Shown here: in pieces, positions 1-6,462 of the stretch
How positions within the stretch are numbered: position 1 is the stretch's first letter
Layout of the letters: the number at the start of each line of letters is the position of its first letter
Assembly (NCBI GenBank): GCA_019120115.1
Contig: DWVS01000383.1
Coordinates: 1 to 6,817 of the forward strand
Length of the DNA stretch: 6,817 nucleotides
Source of the DNA: Eisenbergiella intestinigallinarum
Lineage (GTDB): Bacteria; Bacillota; Clostridia; Lachnospirales; Lachnospiraceae
Direction of reading: 5' to 3'
Program-made: the position numbers and the translations under genes
The notes under the pieces: model-generated
The model's database searches: none
What the model was told of the DNA's origin: nothing
What the model saw: only the letters and a program-made list of their open reading frames with translations

Positions 1-57
1 GTGTATCTTCCCCGTTGTTTCTCCGCATCCCTTTACCGGGATGTACACATCTTCCCC

Positions 58-86
58 ATTATATCCGACCTTTTCCCGTTTTTCAA
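58..86 (-). promoter_or_regulatory. Strong sigma-A-type promoter for a gene off the left edge
   Basis: On the minus strand, a -35 box TTGAAA (81-86, 5 of 6 matches to TTGACA) is separated by exactly 17 nt from a perfect -10 box TATAAT (58-63). Transcription would start near position 51 and run off the left edge. It begins only 8 nt after the recO stop codon, so it serves a separate downstream gene and leaves no room for a terminator after recO. The first transcribed bases contain a small hairpin (CATCCC/GGGATG around a 6-nt loop, 26-43). In related Clostridia, glycyl-tRNA synthetase often follows recO, but nothing in the window shows which gene is driven here. Confidence 0.6.
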
Positions 87-93
87 CCCAAAT

Positions 94-741
94 TTACAGA
101 GTGTCCAGAATCTGCAGGCTGTGAAACGGCTCGTTCAGGAAACGTTTCCGATAAAAATCCGCGAGCCTTTTCAGTTCTCCGAGCACCTGAGGGCTGACGG
201 TAAAGGTGTACAGCTTTTCCACAGGGGCGGTGGTCATATAATGCATGGCGTATATGGTGGAATCCTGCCATTTTGACTCATCAGGCAGTCCGGGGAATTC
301 CCCGTTAATCACTATGGTCCGTATTTCAAATATGTACCGGACAAGTTCTTTCGGGATGCTGGATGCCGACAGCGCCCGAAGAGACTGATAAAGGAGCTTC
401 AGGAGCTCCCTTTCATCATTGTTTTCCCGTGCGCAGTAGTCACAGATTTCCAGAAAATACTGTCCGAACCAGGCACCTTCAAAATCCTTCCGAAGCGCTT
501 CGAAATAATTGGAAATGGAAGCCTCGGTCAGCGTATAGGAATTTTTTCCCGCGTACAGTCCGAACTGGCCGAAGGAAAACGGGCAGGTGGGCGCAAGCAG
601 GCGGCTGCTCTGTTTCCTTGCGCCTCTGGCGAAGGCCGCCAGCTTGCCCCTTTCCTTTGTCAGGATGACCACTCTTTTGTCATATTCGCCGACCGGCTCC
701 GCCTTCAGAACGAGGCCTGTCATCGTAAGTAAATCCTGCAT
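94..741 (-). CDS. recO: DNA repair protein RecO, form without the zinc-ribbon segment
   Basis: RecO is the cytosolic recombination mediator that, with RecR, helps load RecA onto SSB-coated single-stranded DNA and anneals strands in RecF-pathway repair. The 215-residue product opens with the typical N-terminal OB-fold (about 1-80), including VGEYDKRVVILTKERGKL and FARGARK. A helical domain follows, with the ENNDERELLKLLYQSLRAL stretch (about 106-124) and IVINGEFP (143-150). The C-terminal part (PVEKLYTFTVSPQVL, about 173-187) is intact. Family members usually have 240-255 residues; here the CxxC...CxxC zinc module expected after INGE is replaced by about a dozen residues (GLPDESKWQDST). The only CxxC (C100, C103) lies elsewhere. 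The start is chosen because the family begins MQ(D/E)L at this point, but its ribosome binding site is poor and the start lies inside the end of the upstream small gene, so coupled translation is likely. The stop is TAA at 94-96. Confidence 0.93.
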   Translation of the reverse strand: MQDLLTMTGLVLKAEPVGEYDKRVVILTKERGKLAAFARGARKQSSRLLAPTCPFSFGQFGLYAGKNSYTLTEASISNYFEALRKDFEGAWFGQYFLEICDYCARENNDERELLKLLYQSLRALSASSIPKELVRYIFEIRTIVINGEFPGLPDESKWQDSTIYAMHYMTTAPVEKLYTFTVSPQVLGELKRLADFYRKRFLNEPFHSLQILDTL

Positions 742-853
742 AAGTATCCGTTCCCGCTTCCTTGTGTCCTTTTTCCGCCTTCGCGGCGTATTTCAGATAA
801 TCCGCCACCTTTCCCGACAGCCAAAACCGGTTCCATTCGCTCCTGTCCTCCAT
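680..853 (-). CDS. yqzL: Small YqzL-like protein between era and recO
   Basis: A 57-residue protein starts MEDRSEWNRFW and carries the pattern W-x2-FW-x-SG-x-VADYLKYA (about 7-23). That recalls the small YqzL family, which lies between era and recO in Bacillus and many Clostridia; its function is unknown. The start at 853 is chosen over the in-frame ATG at 865 because GGAGG (859-863) sits 5 nt before it, while the upstream ATG has no such site. The conserved-looking part ends by about residue 25. The rest is polar and Gly/Arg-rich, and the last 62 nt of the frame overlap the start of recO in another frame, so the C-terminal third may be unconstrained read-through. It is followed directly by recO and preceded by 145 nt after era. 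The family call rests on synteny plus a short motif, so it is moderate; existence as a translated gene is better supported. Confidence 0.65.
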   Translation of the reverse strand: MEDRSEWNRFWLSGKVADYLKYAAKAEKGHKEAGTDTYAGFTYDDRPRSEGGAGRRI

Positions 854-998
854 TTTTACCTCCATACCGAAGCGTTTCTGCGCCAGGGCGCGCGTGCCGA
901 ATCTTCCGTACGGCCGCTGCTTTCCTGCGCTTACGTGCTCAGGTTCTCTTCTGTTTTCAAAAAACGGATGGTATTAGGTTCTGCTGTTTCGGGTTCTT

Positions 999-1991
999 CT
1001 ATACCGTATCTTTGGGATTGTAGCCAAAATTTTTTAACAGGAAATCACTGTCGCGCCAGTCCTTTTTCACCTTCACCCAAAGCTGGAGGTTGACACGGCA
1101 TCCGAGCATTTCCTCGATATCGATGCGGGCTTTGGAACCGATGGTCTTGAGCATCGCGCCGCCTTTGCCGATGATGATCCCCTTATGGGAATCCCTTTCA
1201 CAGATGATGGTGGCTTCGATATCCATGATCTGACCGCGCTGCTTCATGCGCTCAACAGCCACGGCGATACCGTGAGGGACCTCATCCCCCAGGCAGCGGA
1301 GGGCTTTTTCCCGGATGAGCTCGGCCACAATCTGGCGTTCCGGCTGGTCGGTGACGGTATCCTCATCATAAAAGGGATCGCCATAAGGAAGATATTTCAG
1401 AATGCAGCGGATCAGTTCGTCGGTATTCGCGCCCGTCCTTGCAGAAACGGGGACAATTTCGGCAAAATCCAGTTCCTTCCGATAGGCGTCTATAGCCGGA
1501 AAAACCTCGTCCTTTTTTACCGTATCGGTCTTATTGATTACGAGAATGACCGGGGTATGTCCCTGGGCCTTTTTCAGCTGCTCGATGATGTATCGTTCTC
1601 CGGCTCCGATGAAGGTGGTGGGTTCTACCAGCCACAAAATCACATCCACGTCGCGAAGGGTGCCTTCTGCGGCACGGAGCATATAGTTTCCCAGCTTGTT
1701 TTTGGCGCGGTTGATTCCCGGCGTGTCCAGGAACACGATCTGTCCGTCCGTTCCTGTATAAACCGCCTGAATGCGGTTCCTGGTGGTCTGCGGCTTTCTG
1801 GATGTGATGGAAACCTTCTGCCCCACCAGCCGGTTGATGAGGGTGGATTTGCCCACGTTGGGCCTGCCGATCAGCGTGGCGAAGCCGGAGCGGAAGTTCT
1901 CTCCCGCTCCGGCTGCCATTTCGGCTCCTTCACCCGTCTCCTGCGGCTTTCCGCCGCTTCCATGTTCTGCAAAATATGCGTCAAGATCCAT
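999..1991 (-). CDS. era: GTPase Era, ribosome assembly factor
   Basis: Era is an essential GTPase that binds the 3' end of 16S rRNA and the 30S subunit during maturation. With the start at 1991 the protein has 330 residues. The GTPase domain shows G1 GRPNVGKST (42-50), the switch region PQTTRNRIQ (67-75), G3 DTPG (89-92), G4 NKTD (153-156) and G5 SAR (183-185). A C-terminal KH domain follows, with VPHGIAVAVE (238-247), the RNA-binding GKGG loop (275-278) and the closing LWVKVKKDWR. The start has AAGGAG 7 nt upstream and overlaps the end of the DUF4349 gene by 11 nt, suggesting coupled translation. A second in-frame ATG at 1919 also has AAGGAG, 5 nt upstream, and would give 306 residues, closer to the usual 300 or so; the extra 24 residues are polar and Gly/Glu-rich. 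All catalytic motifs are intact. The frame stays open to 2192, but that longer form has no support. Confidence 0.96.
   Translation of the reverse strand: MDLDAYFAEHGSGGKPQETGEGAEMAAGAGENFRSGFATLIGRPNVGKSTLINRLVGQKVSITSRKPQTTRNRIQAVYTGTDGQIVFLDTPGINRAKNKLGNYMLRAAEGTLRDVDVILWLVEPTTFIGAGERYIIEQLKKAQGHTPVILVINKTDTVKKDEVFPAIDAYRKELDFAEIVPVSARTGANTDELIRCILKYLPYGDPFYDEDTVTDQPERQIVAELIREKALRCLGDEVPHGIAVAVERMKQRGQIMDIEATIICERDSHKGIIIGKGGAMLKTIGSKARIDIEEMLGCRVNLQLWVKVKKDWRDSDFLLKNFGYNPKDTV
1925..1930 (-). promoter_or_regulatory. Alternative ribosome binding site for a shorter Era
   Basis: AAGGAG lies 5 nt before the in-frame ATG at 1917-1919 inside the era reading frame. Starting here gives a 306-residue Era whose N-terminus (MAAGAGENFRSGF) fits the usual beginning of the family. 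It competes with the start at 1991. Confidence 0.45.
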
Positions 1992-3168
1992 TCGGTCTCT
2001 CCTTGTCTGTTTTCTGATTGTTGGGTGTCTGTGGCTGCTGTGCGGACGGCGCCGGAGCGCGCTGAATGCTCTGGCCGTCTTCCGGACTTCCCGGGCCCGC
2101 CGCAGGCCCGACGTTTTCCGGCCGTATATTCCCCGGCCCGGCATTTGGAGGTCCCCCGGGACCGCCGAAGGGACCATAATAAGGCCCGGCATTCCTTTTC
2201 CCCGCAGCTCTTTTGGCGTTATTCTTTTCTGAAATGCGCAGGAACAGCCGGATTACGATCACCGCAATGATGATTCCAACGGCAAGCACCAGCAGGATAG
2301 GAAGGGAAATGACGAATCCGATGAAGAATTCTTTGATTCCATTCCCAACACGGTATACGTTTTCTGTGAAACCGGTTCGGATACGTTCCCAGGTTCCCTT
2401 TTCGGCAGGCGGCGTATAACGCTCCACCTCGTCGATGGAGAGATAAACCGTGCTGTAATTCACCTGATTGTCCATGGTGCGAAGCTGGGATTCCATGCTT
2501 TCCAGCTGATAGCGCACCTCTGTCAGACGGCTTTCCAGGGCGATGATCTCCTCCAGCGTTTCCGCCTGTTCCAATAAAGAGAGGAGTCGGTCTTCTTCCT
2601 CCTCGTACATGCGCCTGCGGCTTTCCAGATCCACATAGGTGAGGGTCACATCCTCCACGGTCTCCTGGCGGGACACAATGTTGGAGATCTCCTCTACCTG
2701 CGAAACGAATTCGTCAAGCCGGTCCGCCGGGATCCGCAATGTCAGAGATGCGCTGCGGTTCCCCACGCTGCTTTCGTTGTAGGCTTCAAAGCTTTCCGTA
2801 TAACCGCCAAGCTCCTCCACACGGCTCTGAATGTTGGAAACCAGCCCCGTATAATCCTCCGTTTCCACCGACATGTTCACATTTTTGATCAGTTTTCTGT
2901 CAGATCCTGCATTTTCATCCAGCGCTGCGGTCTCTGAACCGGAACCCACATCCGTTTCCACGGCTTCCTCATAAATACCGGCCTCCTGAACGGCTCCTTC
3001 CGCCGGCATGCTGTTGGACCAGGCGGCTGAATCCGAGGCACTGGAGCCGGAACTGGCTCCACAGGCCGGGATGGTGAGCATAATCAAAAAGGCTGCGACA
3101 GATAGAACGGCTTTCCACCTTTGAAGCACCAGACCGGTTGAAACGGCTTTTCCTGTCTTCTTTTTCAT
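1981..3168 (-). CDS. DUF4349-family membrane lipoprotein
   Basis: This is a 395-residue envelope protein of unknown function. It begins MKKKTGK, followed by a hydrophobic segment ending in a lipobox (IPAC, Cys36), so it should be lipidated and face outward. A Ser/Ala/Glu-rich linker (37-90) leads to the DUF4349 region (about 91-306). That region has a beta-alpha stretch with LGGYTESFEAYN (120-131), LTLRIPADRLDEFV (142-155) and VTLTYVDLESRRR (174-186), then a charged coiled coil (about 180-235) and VNYSTVYLSIDE (236-247). A strong transmembrane helix (about 283-310) is followed by a basic stretch and a Pro/Gly/Asn-rich cytoplasmic tail to residue 395. The start is set by GGAGG 6 nt upstream; the frame runs 17 codons further up without a ribosome binding site. 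The gene follows the peptidase by 87 nt, and its last 11 nt overlap era. Family assignment is from recognised sequence features. Confidence 0.85.
   Translation of the reverse strand: MKKKTGKAVSTGLVLQRWKAVLSVAAFLIMLTIPACGASSGSSASDSAAWSNSMPAEGAVQEAGIYEEAVETDVGSGSETAALDENAGSDRKLIKNVNMSVETEDYTGLVSNIQSRVEELGGYTESFEAYNESSVGNRSASLTLRIPADRLDEFVSQVEEISNIVSRQETVEDVTLTYVDLESRRRMYEEEEDRLLSLLEQAETLEEIIALESRLTEVRYQLESMESQLRTMDNQVNYSTVYLSIDEVERYTPPAEKGTWERIRTGFTENVYRVGNGIKEFFIGFVISLPILLVLAVGIIIAVIVIRLFLRISEKNNAKRAAGKRNAGPYYGPFGGPGGPPNAGPGNIRPENVGPAAGPGSPEDGQSIQRAPAPSAQQPQTPNNQKTDKERPNGS
1999..2004 (-). promoter_or_regulatory. Ribosome binding site for era (long start)
   Basis: AAGGAG is 7 nt upstream of the ATG at 1989-1991. 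It lies within the last codons of the DUF4349 gene, so ribosomes finishing that gene at 1981 are close to this start. Confidence 0.6.
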
Positions 3169-3174
3169 AAAACC

Positions 3175-3179
3175 CCTCC
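3175..3179 (-). promoter_or_regulatory. Ribosome binding site fixing the DUF4349 gene start
   Basis: GGAGG lies 6 nt before the ATG at 3166-3168, inside a G-rich run. It favours the MKKK start with a normal lipoprotein signal peptide over the in-frame ATG at 3219, which would put 17 extra residues ahead of the signal. Confidence 0.75.
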
Positions 3180-3209
3180 CCTTCAAAATATAGACGCTTT
3201 TTTCGGTCA

Positions 3210-3235
3210 GAAAAAGCACAGCACACTACTTTTTC
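3210..3235 (-). repeat. Inverted repeat in the peptidase-lipoprotein spacer
   Basis: In the minus-strand transcript, GAAAAAGTA and TGCTTTTTC can pair (9 bp including one G-U) around an 8-nt loop, 22 nt after the peptidase stop. The stem is mostly A-U and has no U-run after it, so it is a poor intrinsic terminator. It could be a weak attenuating or RNA-processing hairpin, or chance. Confidence 0.25.
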
Positions 3236-3256
3236 AGAGACTGCTGCCAGCGGGAA

Positions 3257-6175
3257 TCAATACAGATTTTCCAGATGCTGGAACATGTCTTCCTGTTCTC
3301 TGATTTTTTCTTCATTTCCCACCACGCAGAGGCAGTCGTCCTGCATGAACGCACGGATATGGGCTGCCAGCGCACGGATATCATCCTGTGTGGCGGAAAG
3401 CACCTCATTCCTTTCTTTCTGCAGATCGGCCAGCGTCTGATTGGTCAGAAAAGCGCTCATGGAACGCAGGCCCTTTGCCGCAGGATTTAAGGGCGTGTCC
3501 ATCTCGCTGACAGCGCCGATGATGTACTGGGTCATGGTACGCTCGTCCCCGTCAAAGTTCTCCACGAAATCTGCGGCTCTTTCGTACACTTCCACCGTTC
3601 CCTTCAGGTTGGGATCCCGGTAGGAAACGAAGTAGCTGTCTCCGCTCTTTCCGAAGGTGCACATACATCCATAGGCGCCGCCCTTGACGCGGACTTCCTG
3701 CCACAGATATTCGTAGCTCATCAGAACCTTCAGCACGCGCAGAGCACCGGTGTAGGAAAGCCCCTTGTTGATGAAGTTTCCGGCCCGGCAGACATACTGC
3801 ACCTGAGATGCGGACAGGAAGCCTTCGTTTCTCTTCTCGGGCTGGATAACGAAGGGTTCTCCATGCAGGGATTCCGTAAAGAGGGAGGCCTTCACTCCTT
3901 CCGCCAGCCGGAGAAATTCCTCGTAGTGCTCCCTCGTTCCGATGTAGTCAAGCAGCAGGTTCTCCGGGCGGAAAATGCAGCGGACCAGACGGTTCAGCTT
4001 TTCCTTCAGTTCGTCCTTTCTGCTGTCGAAATTCTTCTCCAGATCATCCACCAGACGGTAGAAGGGCATGCCGCTCAGGCGTTCCTGGATGGCCGCCGGT
4101 CTGGAGAAATAGGACATGGCGCGTCCTGCCGCCACGCTGTGTCCGGCGGAAATCAGCGCGGACTGCAGGTGGGATTTCAGCTCGGCCAGAATCTCATAGA
4201 GCCGTTTCTCATCGTCGAAGCGGGACTGCAGCATGATTTCCTGAGCCAGCTGCGTCGCTTTTGCGAGGTTGTCCTCCAGGGTTTTTGCCTTGATCTCGAA
4301 GGTTACCCTGCACTCCTCCAGATTTTTCGCATTGGTGAACAGGTTGGTCACCGCTGTGATGCCGCCCGTTTCCATGTTGATCTCATGGAACAGCTCATCA
4401 TAGGAATGAACTTCCGTGTCCACATAGCCCAGCACCGCCTTCAGGATGCCGATATAGGAAAACAGCTCCTCCGGCACCGCCTTCAGATCGAACAGGAAGC
4501 GGAAATAGCTGATGTGGTTGGTGAACAGTTCATGGTACATCACCGTGCTGCCGCTTAAGGTTCCGATCTCATTGACCAGGGGTTCCGCCTCTTTCCGGAT
4601 ATCCTCCCGCTTCAGGAGGGGAATGCAGGCCAGCGCCTCCTTCGTATCGGGCGTTTCCTGATACTCCCGCAGCGCTTCGGTCTCGCGGATGATGCCGTCG
4701 ATCTCTTTCGCGGAAAGACCGGCCTTATAGTCGGCCAGCTTCCTTTTCAGCAGTTCGTCATGCTCCCTGGAAAGGCCCTTTTTCGGCGCAAGGGTCAGAA
4801 CGCTCTTGTGTCCGTTGTCTATCATCCAGGTCCGGATCAGCTTCTCAAAATAATCCGTATCCGCCTTCTCGCGCAGGCTTCTGTAGGTATCCCCCGCTTC
4901 GATATGGATGAAAGGCTTCGTATCGTCATACAGCCAGCTGTCCATCACCTGCAGACCATACATGAGTCCGGCCGGCCAAGAGCCGAAATCCGCTTCCCGG
5001 TAACGGAACTCATAGTAATTCAGCCCGGCCTTCAGCGCCTTCTTATCGATGCCTTCCTCTGCGATACGGGAAAGCTCCTTTTCGATCGTCTCCACGAAGG
5101 CGGCCTTGTCAGAAAGGTTCGCGTTCTTGGCGATGATGCTGAAATAGGGCTGGCGAAGGCCGTTTTCATAATAGCTGTAAACGTCCTTGCCGATCTTTTT
5201 GTCGAGCAGCGCCTGCTTCAGGGGCGCGCCAGGCGCGCTGCAGAGGACATAGTCCAGCACCTGGAATGCAATATAGCGCTCCCGGTCCAGATTGTCGCCC
5301 ACCACAATGTTGTAGGACAGATAGGAATTGTCCGTCTGAGGCTCGCTGTCCGTGATGGGATACTGGGCGGAAGCCTCTTTTTTCTCCGCAAAGGGTGACT
5401 GTACGGCGATTTCCGAATCCACTTCAATCCGGTCAAAATGGGACAGATATTCCCGGTCCAGATAGTCCAGCTTCTCCGCCATGTCCATATTTCCGTACAG
5501 ATAGATATAGCTGTTGGAAGGGTGATAGAATTTCCGGTGGAAATCCAGAAATTCTTCATAAGTCAACTCCGGAATCACATCCGGGTCGCCGCCGGACTCC
5601 ATGGCGTATGGCGTATCCGGATACAGGGTTTCGGAAATCTTGCGCTCCAGCACGTCATCCGGAGAGGAAAAAGCACCCTTCATTTCGTTGTAAACCACGC
5701 CGTTGATGGTAAGCTCCGCTTCCGGGTTCTCCAGCTCGTAGTGCCAGCCCTCCTGCTCGAAGATTTTTTTCTCTTTGTAAATGTTGGGATAGAACACCGC
5801 ATCCAGATAGACATGCATCAGGTTCTGGAAATCGGTGTCGTTGCAGCTGGCAATCGGATATACGGTTTTGTCCGGATAGGTCATGGCGTTTAAGAAGGTG
5901 TTCAGACTGCCCTTCGCCAGCTCAATGAAGGGGTCCTTCACCGGGAAATTCCGGCTTCCCTCCAGCACGGAATGCTCGATGATATGGGCGACACCCGTGC
6001 TGTTCTTCGGCGGGGTACGGAATCCGATGTAAAACACCTTGTTTTCATCCTCATTGGATAAAAGAGCGATTCTCGCTCCGCTCTTCTTATGCTCCAGCAG
6101 GCAGCTTAAGGAATTTAAGTCCTCAATCCGCCGCGTTTCAATTATTGAATAGTTTGTCAGTTCTTCCAGCTTCAT
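3257..6175 (-). CDS. M16C zinc metallopeptidase, PreP/insulinase type
   Basis: This 972-residue protease resembles presequence protease PreP, whose clamshell chamber degrades short unstructured peptides. The inverted zinc motif HIIEH (64-68) is complete. The third ligand is Glu164 in VVYNEMKGA, 96 residues after the second His, the spacing of PreP (H81 to E177). The C-terminal half carries EVRVKGGAYG, with Arg829 and Tyr835 matching the PreP substrate-binding Arg/Tyr pair. Approximate layout: catalytic M16 domain 20-230, inactive M16 domain 235-460, M16C-associated linker about 470-720 (with QETPDTKEALACIP), and a C-terminal M16 domain to the end. There is no signal peptide or membrane helix, so it is probably cytosolic. 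The start at 6175 is preferred because GGAGG lies 5 nt upstream; the in-frame ATG at 6187 has none. It is the first gene of the probable operon with the lipoprotein and era. Natural substrates cannot be read from the sequence. Confidence 0.93.
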   Translation of the reverse strand: MKLEELTNYSIIETRRIEDLNSLSCLLEHKKSGARIALLSNEDENKVFYIGFRTPPKNSTGVAHIIEHSVLEGSRNFPVKDPFIELAKGSLNTFLNAMTYPDKTVYPIASCNDTDFQNLMHVYLDAVFYPNIYKEKKIFEQEGWHYELENPEAELTINGVVYNEMKGAFSSPDDVLERKISETLYPDTPYAMESGGDPDVIPELTYEEFLDFHRKFYHPSNSYIYLYGNMDMAEKLDYLDREYLSHFDRIEVDSEIAVQSPFAEKKEASAQYPITDSEPQTDNSYLSYNIVVGDNLDRERYIAFQVLDYVLCSAPGAPLKQALLDKKIGKDVYSYYENGLRQPYFSIIAKNANLSDKAAFVETIEKELSRIAEEGIDKKALKAGLNYYEFRYREADFGSWPAGLMYGLQVMDSWLYDDTKPFIHIEAGDTYRSLREKADTDYFEKLIRTWMIDNGHKSVLTLAPKKGLSREHDELLKRKLADYKAGLSAKEIDGIIRETEALREYQETPDTKEALACIPLLKREDIRKEAEPLVNEIGTLSGSTVMYHELFTNHISYFRFLFDLKAVPEELFSYIGILKAVLGYVDTEVHSYDELFHEINMETGGITAVTNLFTNAKNLEECRVTFEIKAKTLEDNLAKATQLAQEIMLQSRFDDEKRLYEILAELKSHLQSALISAGHSVAAGRAMSYFSRPAAIQERLSGMPFYRLVDDLEKNFDSRKDELKEKLNRLVRCIFRPENLLLDYIGTREHYEEFLRLAEGVKASLFTESLHGEPFVIQPEKRNEGFLSASQVQYVCRAGNFINKGLSYTGALRVLKVLMSYEYLWQEVRVKGGAYGCMCTFGKSGDSYFVSYRDPNLKGTVEVYERAADFVENFDGDERTMTQYIIGAVSEMDTPLNPAAKGLRSMSAFLTNQTLADLQKERNEVLSATQDDIRALAAHIRAFMQDDCLCVVGNEEKIREQEDMFQHLENLY

Positions 6176-6180
6176 ATTTT

Positions 6181-6185
6181 CCTCC
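6181..6185 (-). promoter_or_regulatory. Ribosome binding site fixing the peptidase start
   Basis: GGAGG lies 5 nt before the ATG at 6173-6175 and itself overlaps the in-frame upstream ATG at 6185-6187. This supports the MKLEEL start over one four codons longer. Confidence 0.7.
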
Positions 6186-6218
6186 ATGCCGAAACATTTT
6201 ACACGTTAGATATGCTAA

Positions 6219-6247
6219 AGTATATCATCTTTTGGAAGATTTATAAA
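6219..6247 (-). promoter_or_regulatory. Possible promoter of the peptidase-era-recO unit
   Basis: A -10-like TATACT (6219-6224) and a weak -35-like TTTATA (6242-6247, 4 of 6 matches) are separated by 17 nt, in the A+T-rich leader about 45 nt ahead of the peptidase start. The -35 box is poor and overlaps the end of the doubtful small frame at 6241. This is the best candidate upstream of the first gene but is not strong. Confidence 0.3.
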
Positions 6248-6462
6248 GCTTGAGTTATTTCCTGCGAAAAGGGAAGTTGATAAGCTTCTGTATCGATTCG
6301 AATCGCTGCGTAATAGATGGCATAGAGAAACAGGAAAAAAAGGAGCGCCGTTTCAAATGCCTGCAGGATCCAGAGGTCGTTGGAAAACAGAGAACTGACA
6401 GAAAAGTCATCGGCTCCCATGGAGCAGCTCTGCGTACGGAGAAGCGCCTTATATGGTTCCAT
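6241..6462 (-). other. Doubtful small frame with a membrane segment, possible gene remnant
   Basis: An open frame of 73 codons encodes a polar N-terminal part and one convincing hydrophobic stretch (ALLFFLFLYAIYYAAI, about residues 39-54), ending ITQAL. Its ATG overlaps the end of the upstream gene by 14 nt in another frame, but no Shine-Dalgarno sequence precedes it, and in-frame stops lie just upstream. It could be an unrecognised small membrane protein translated by coupling, a frameshifted C-terminal piece of the upstream gene, or non-coding spacer. I do not recognise the sequence. Confidence 0.3.

Noticed and set aside
4..60. Imperfect 13-nt direct repeat (TATCTTCCCCGTT at 4-16, CATCTTCCCCATT at 48-60)
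   Set aside because: It is short, has only two copies at 11/13 identity and no further unit; compatible with chance.
854..998. Palindromic G+C-rich bits between era and the YqzL-like gene (GGCACGCGCGCC, CCGTACGG)
   Set aside because: There is no U-run for a terminator, no promoter pair and no conserved leader shape I recognise.
1992..2192. Upstream extension of era to an ATG at 2192 (397 residues)
   Set aside because: The extension is Arg/Pro-rich out-of-frame translation of the lipoprotein gene tail and is unlike any Era N-terminus; well-formed ribosome binding sites exist downstream.
1185..2270. Long plus-strand open frame of 361 codons opposite era and the lipoprotein tail
   Set aside because: It is antisense to era, whose full motif set proves the minus-strand coding. 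The translation has no recognisable domain, and the openness follows from codon bias in G+C-rich DNA.
3187..3215. Possible promoter for the lipoprotein gene (TATATT at 3187-3192)
   Set aside because: No acceptable -35 box is found at 16-18 nt; the best candidate, TTTTTC, matches only two positions.
3863..5398. Plus-strand open frames of 231 and 212 codons (3863-4558 and 4760-5398)
   Set aside because: Both lie opposite the continuous M16C peptidase reading frame and share no motif with any family I know; they are shadows.
6345..6365. T-run on the minus strand (CTCCTTTTTTTCC) as a terminator of the incoming gene
   Set aside because: No hairpin precedes it, and it falls in the Leu/Phe codons of the possible membrane segment.
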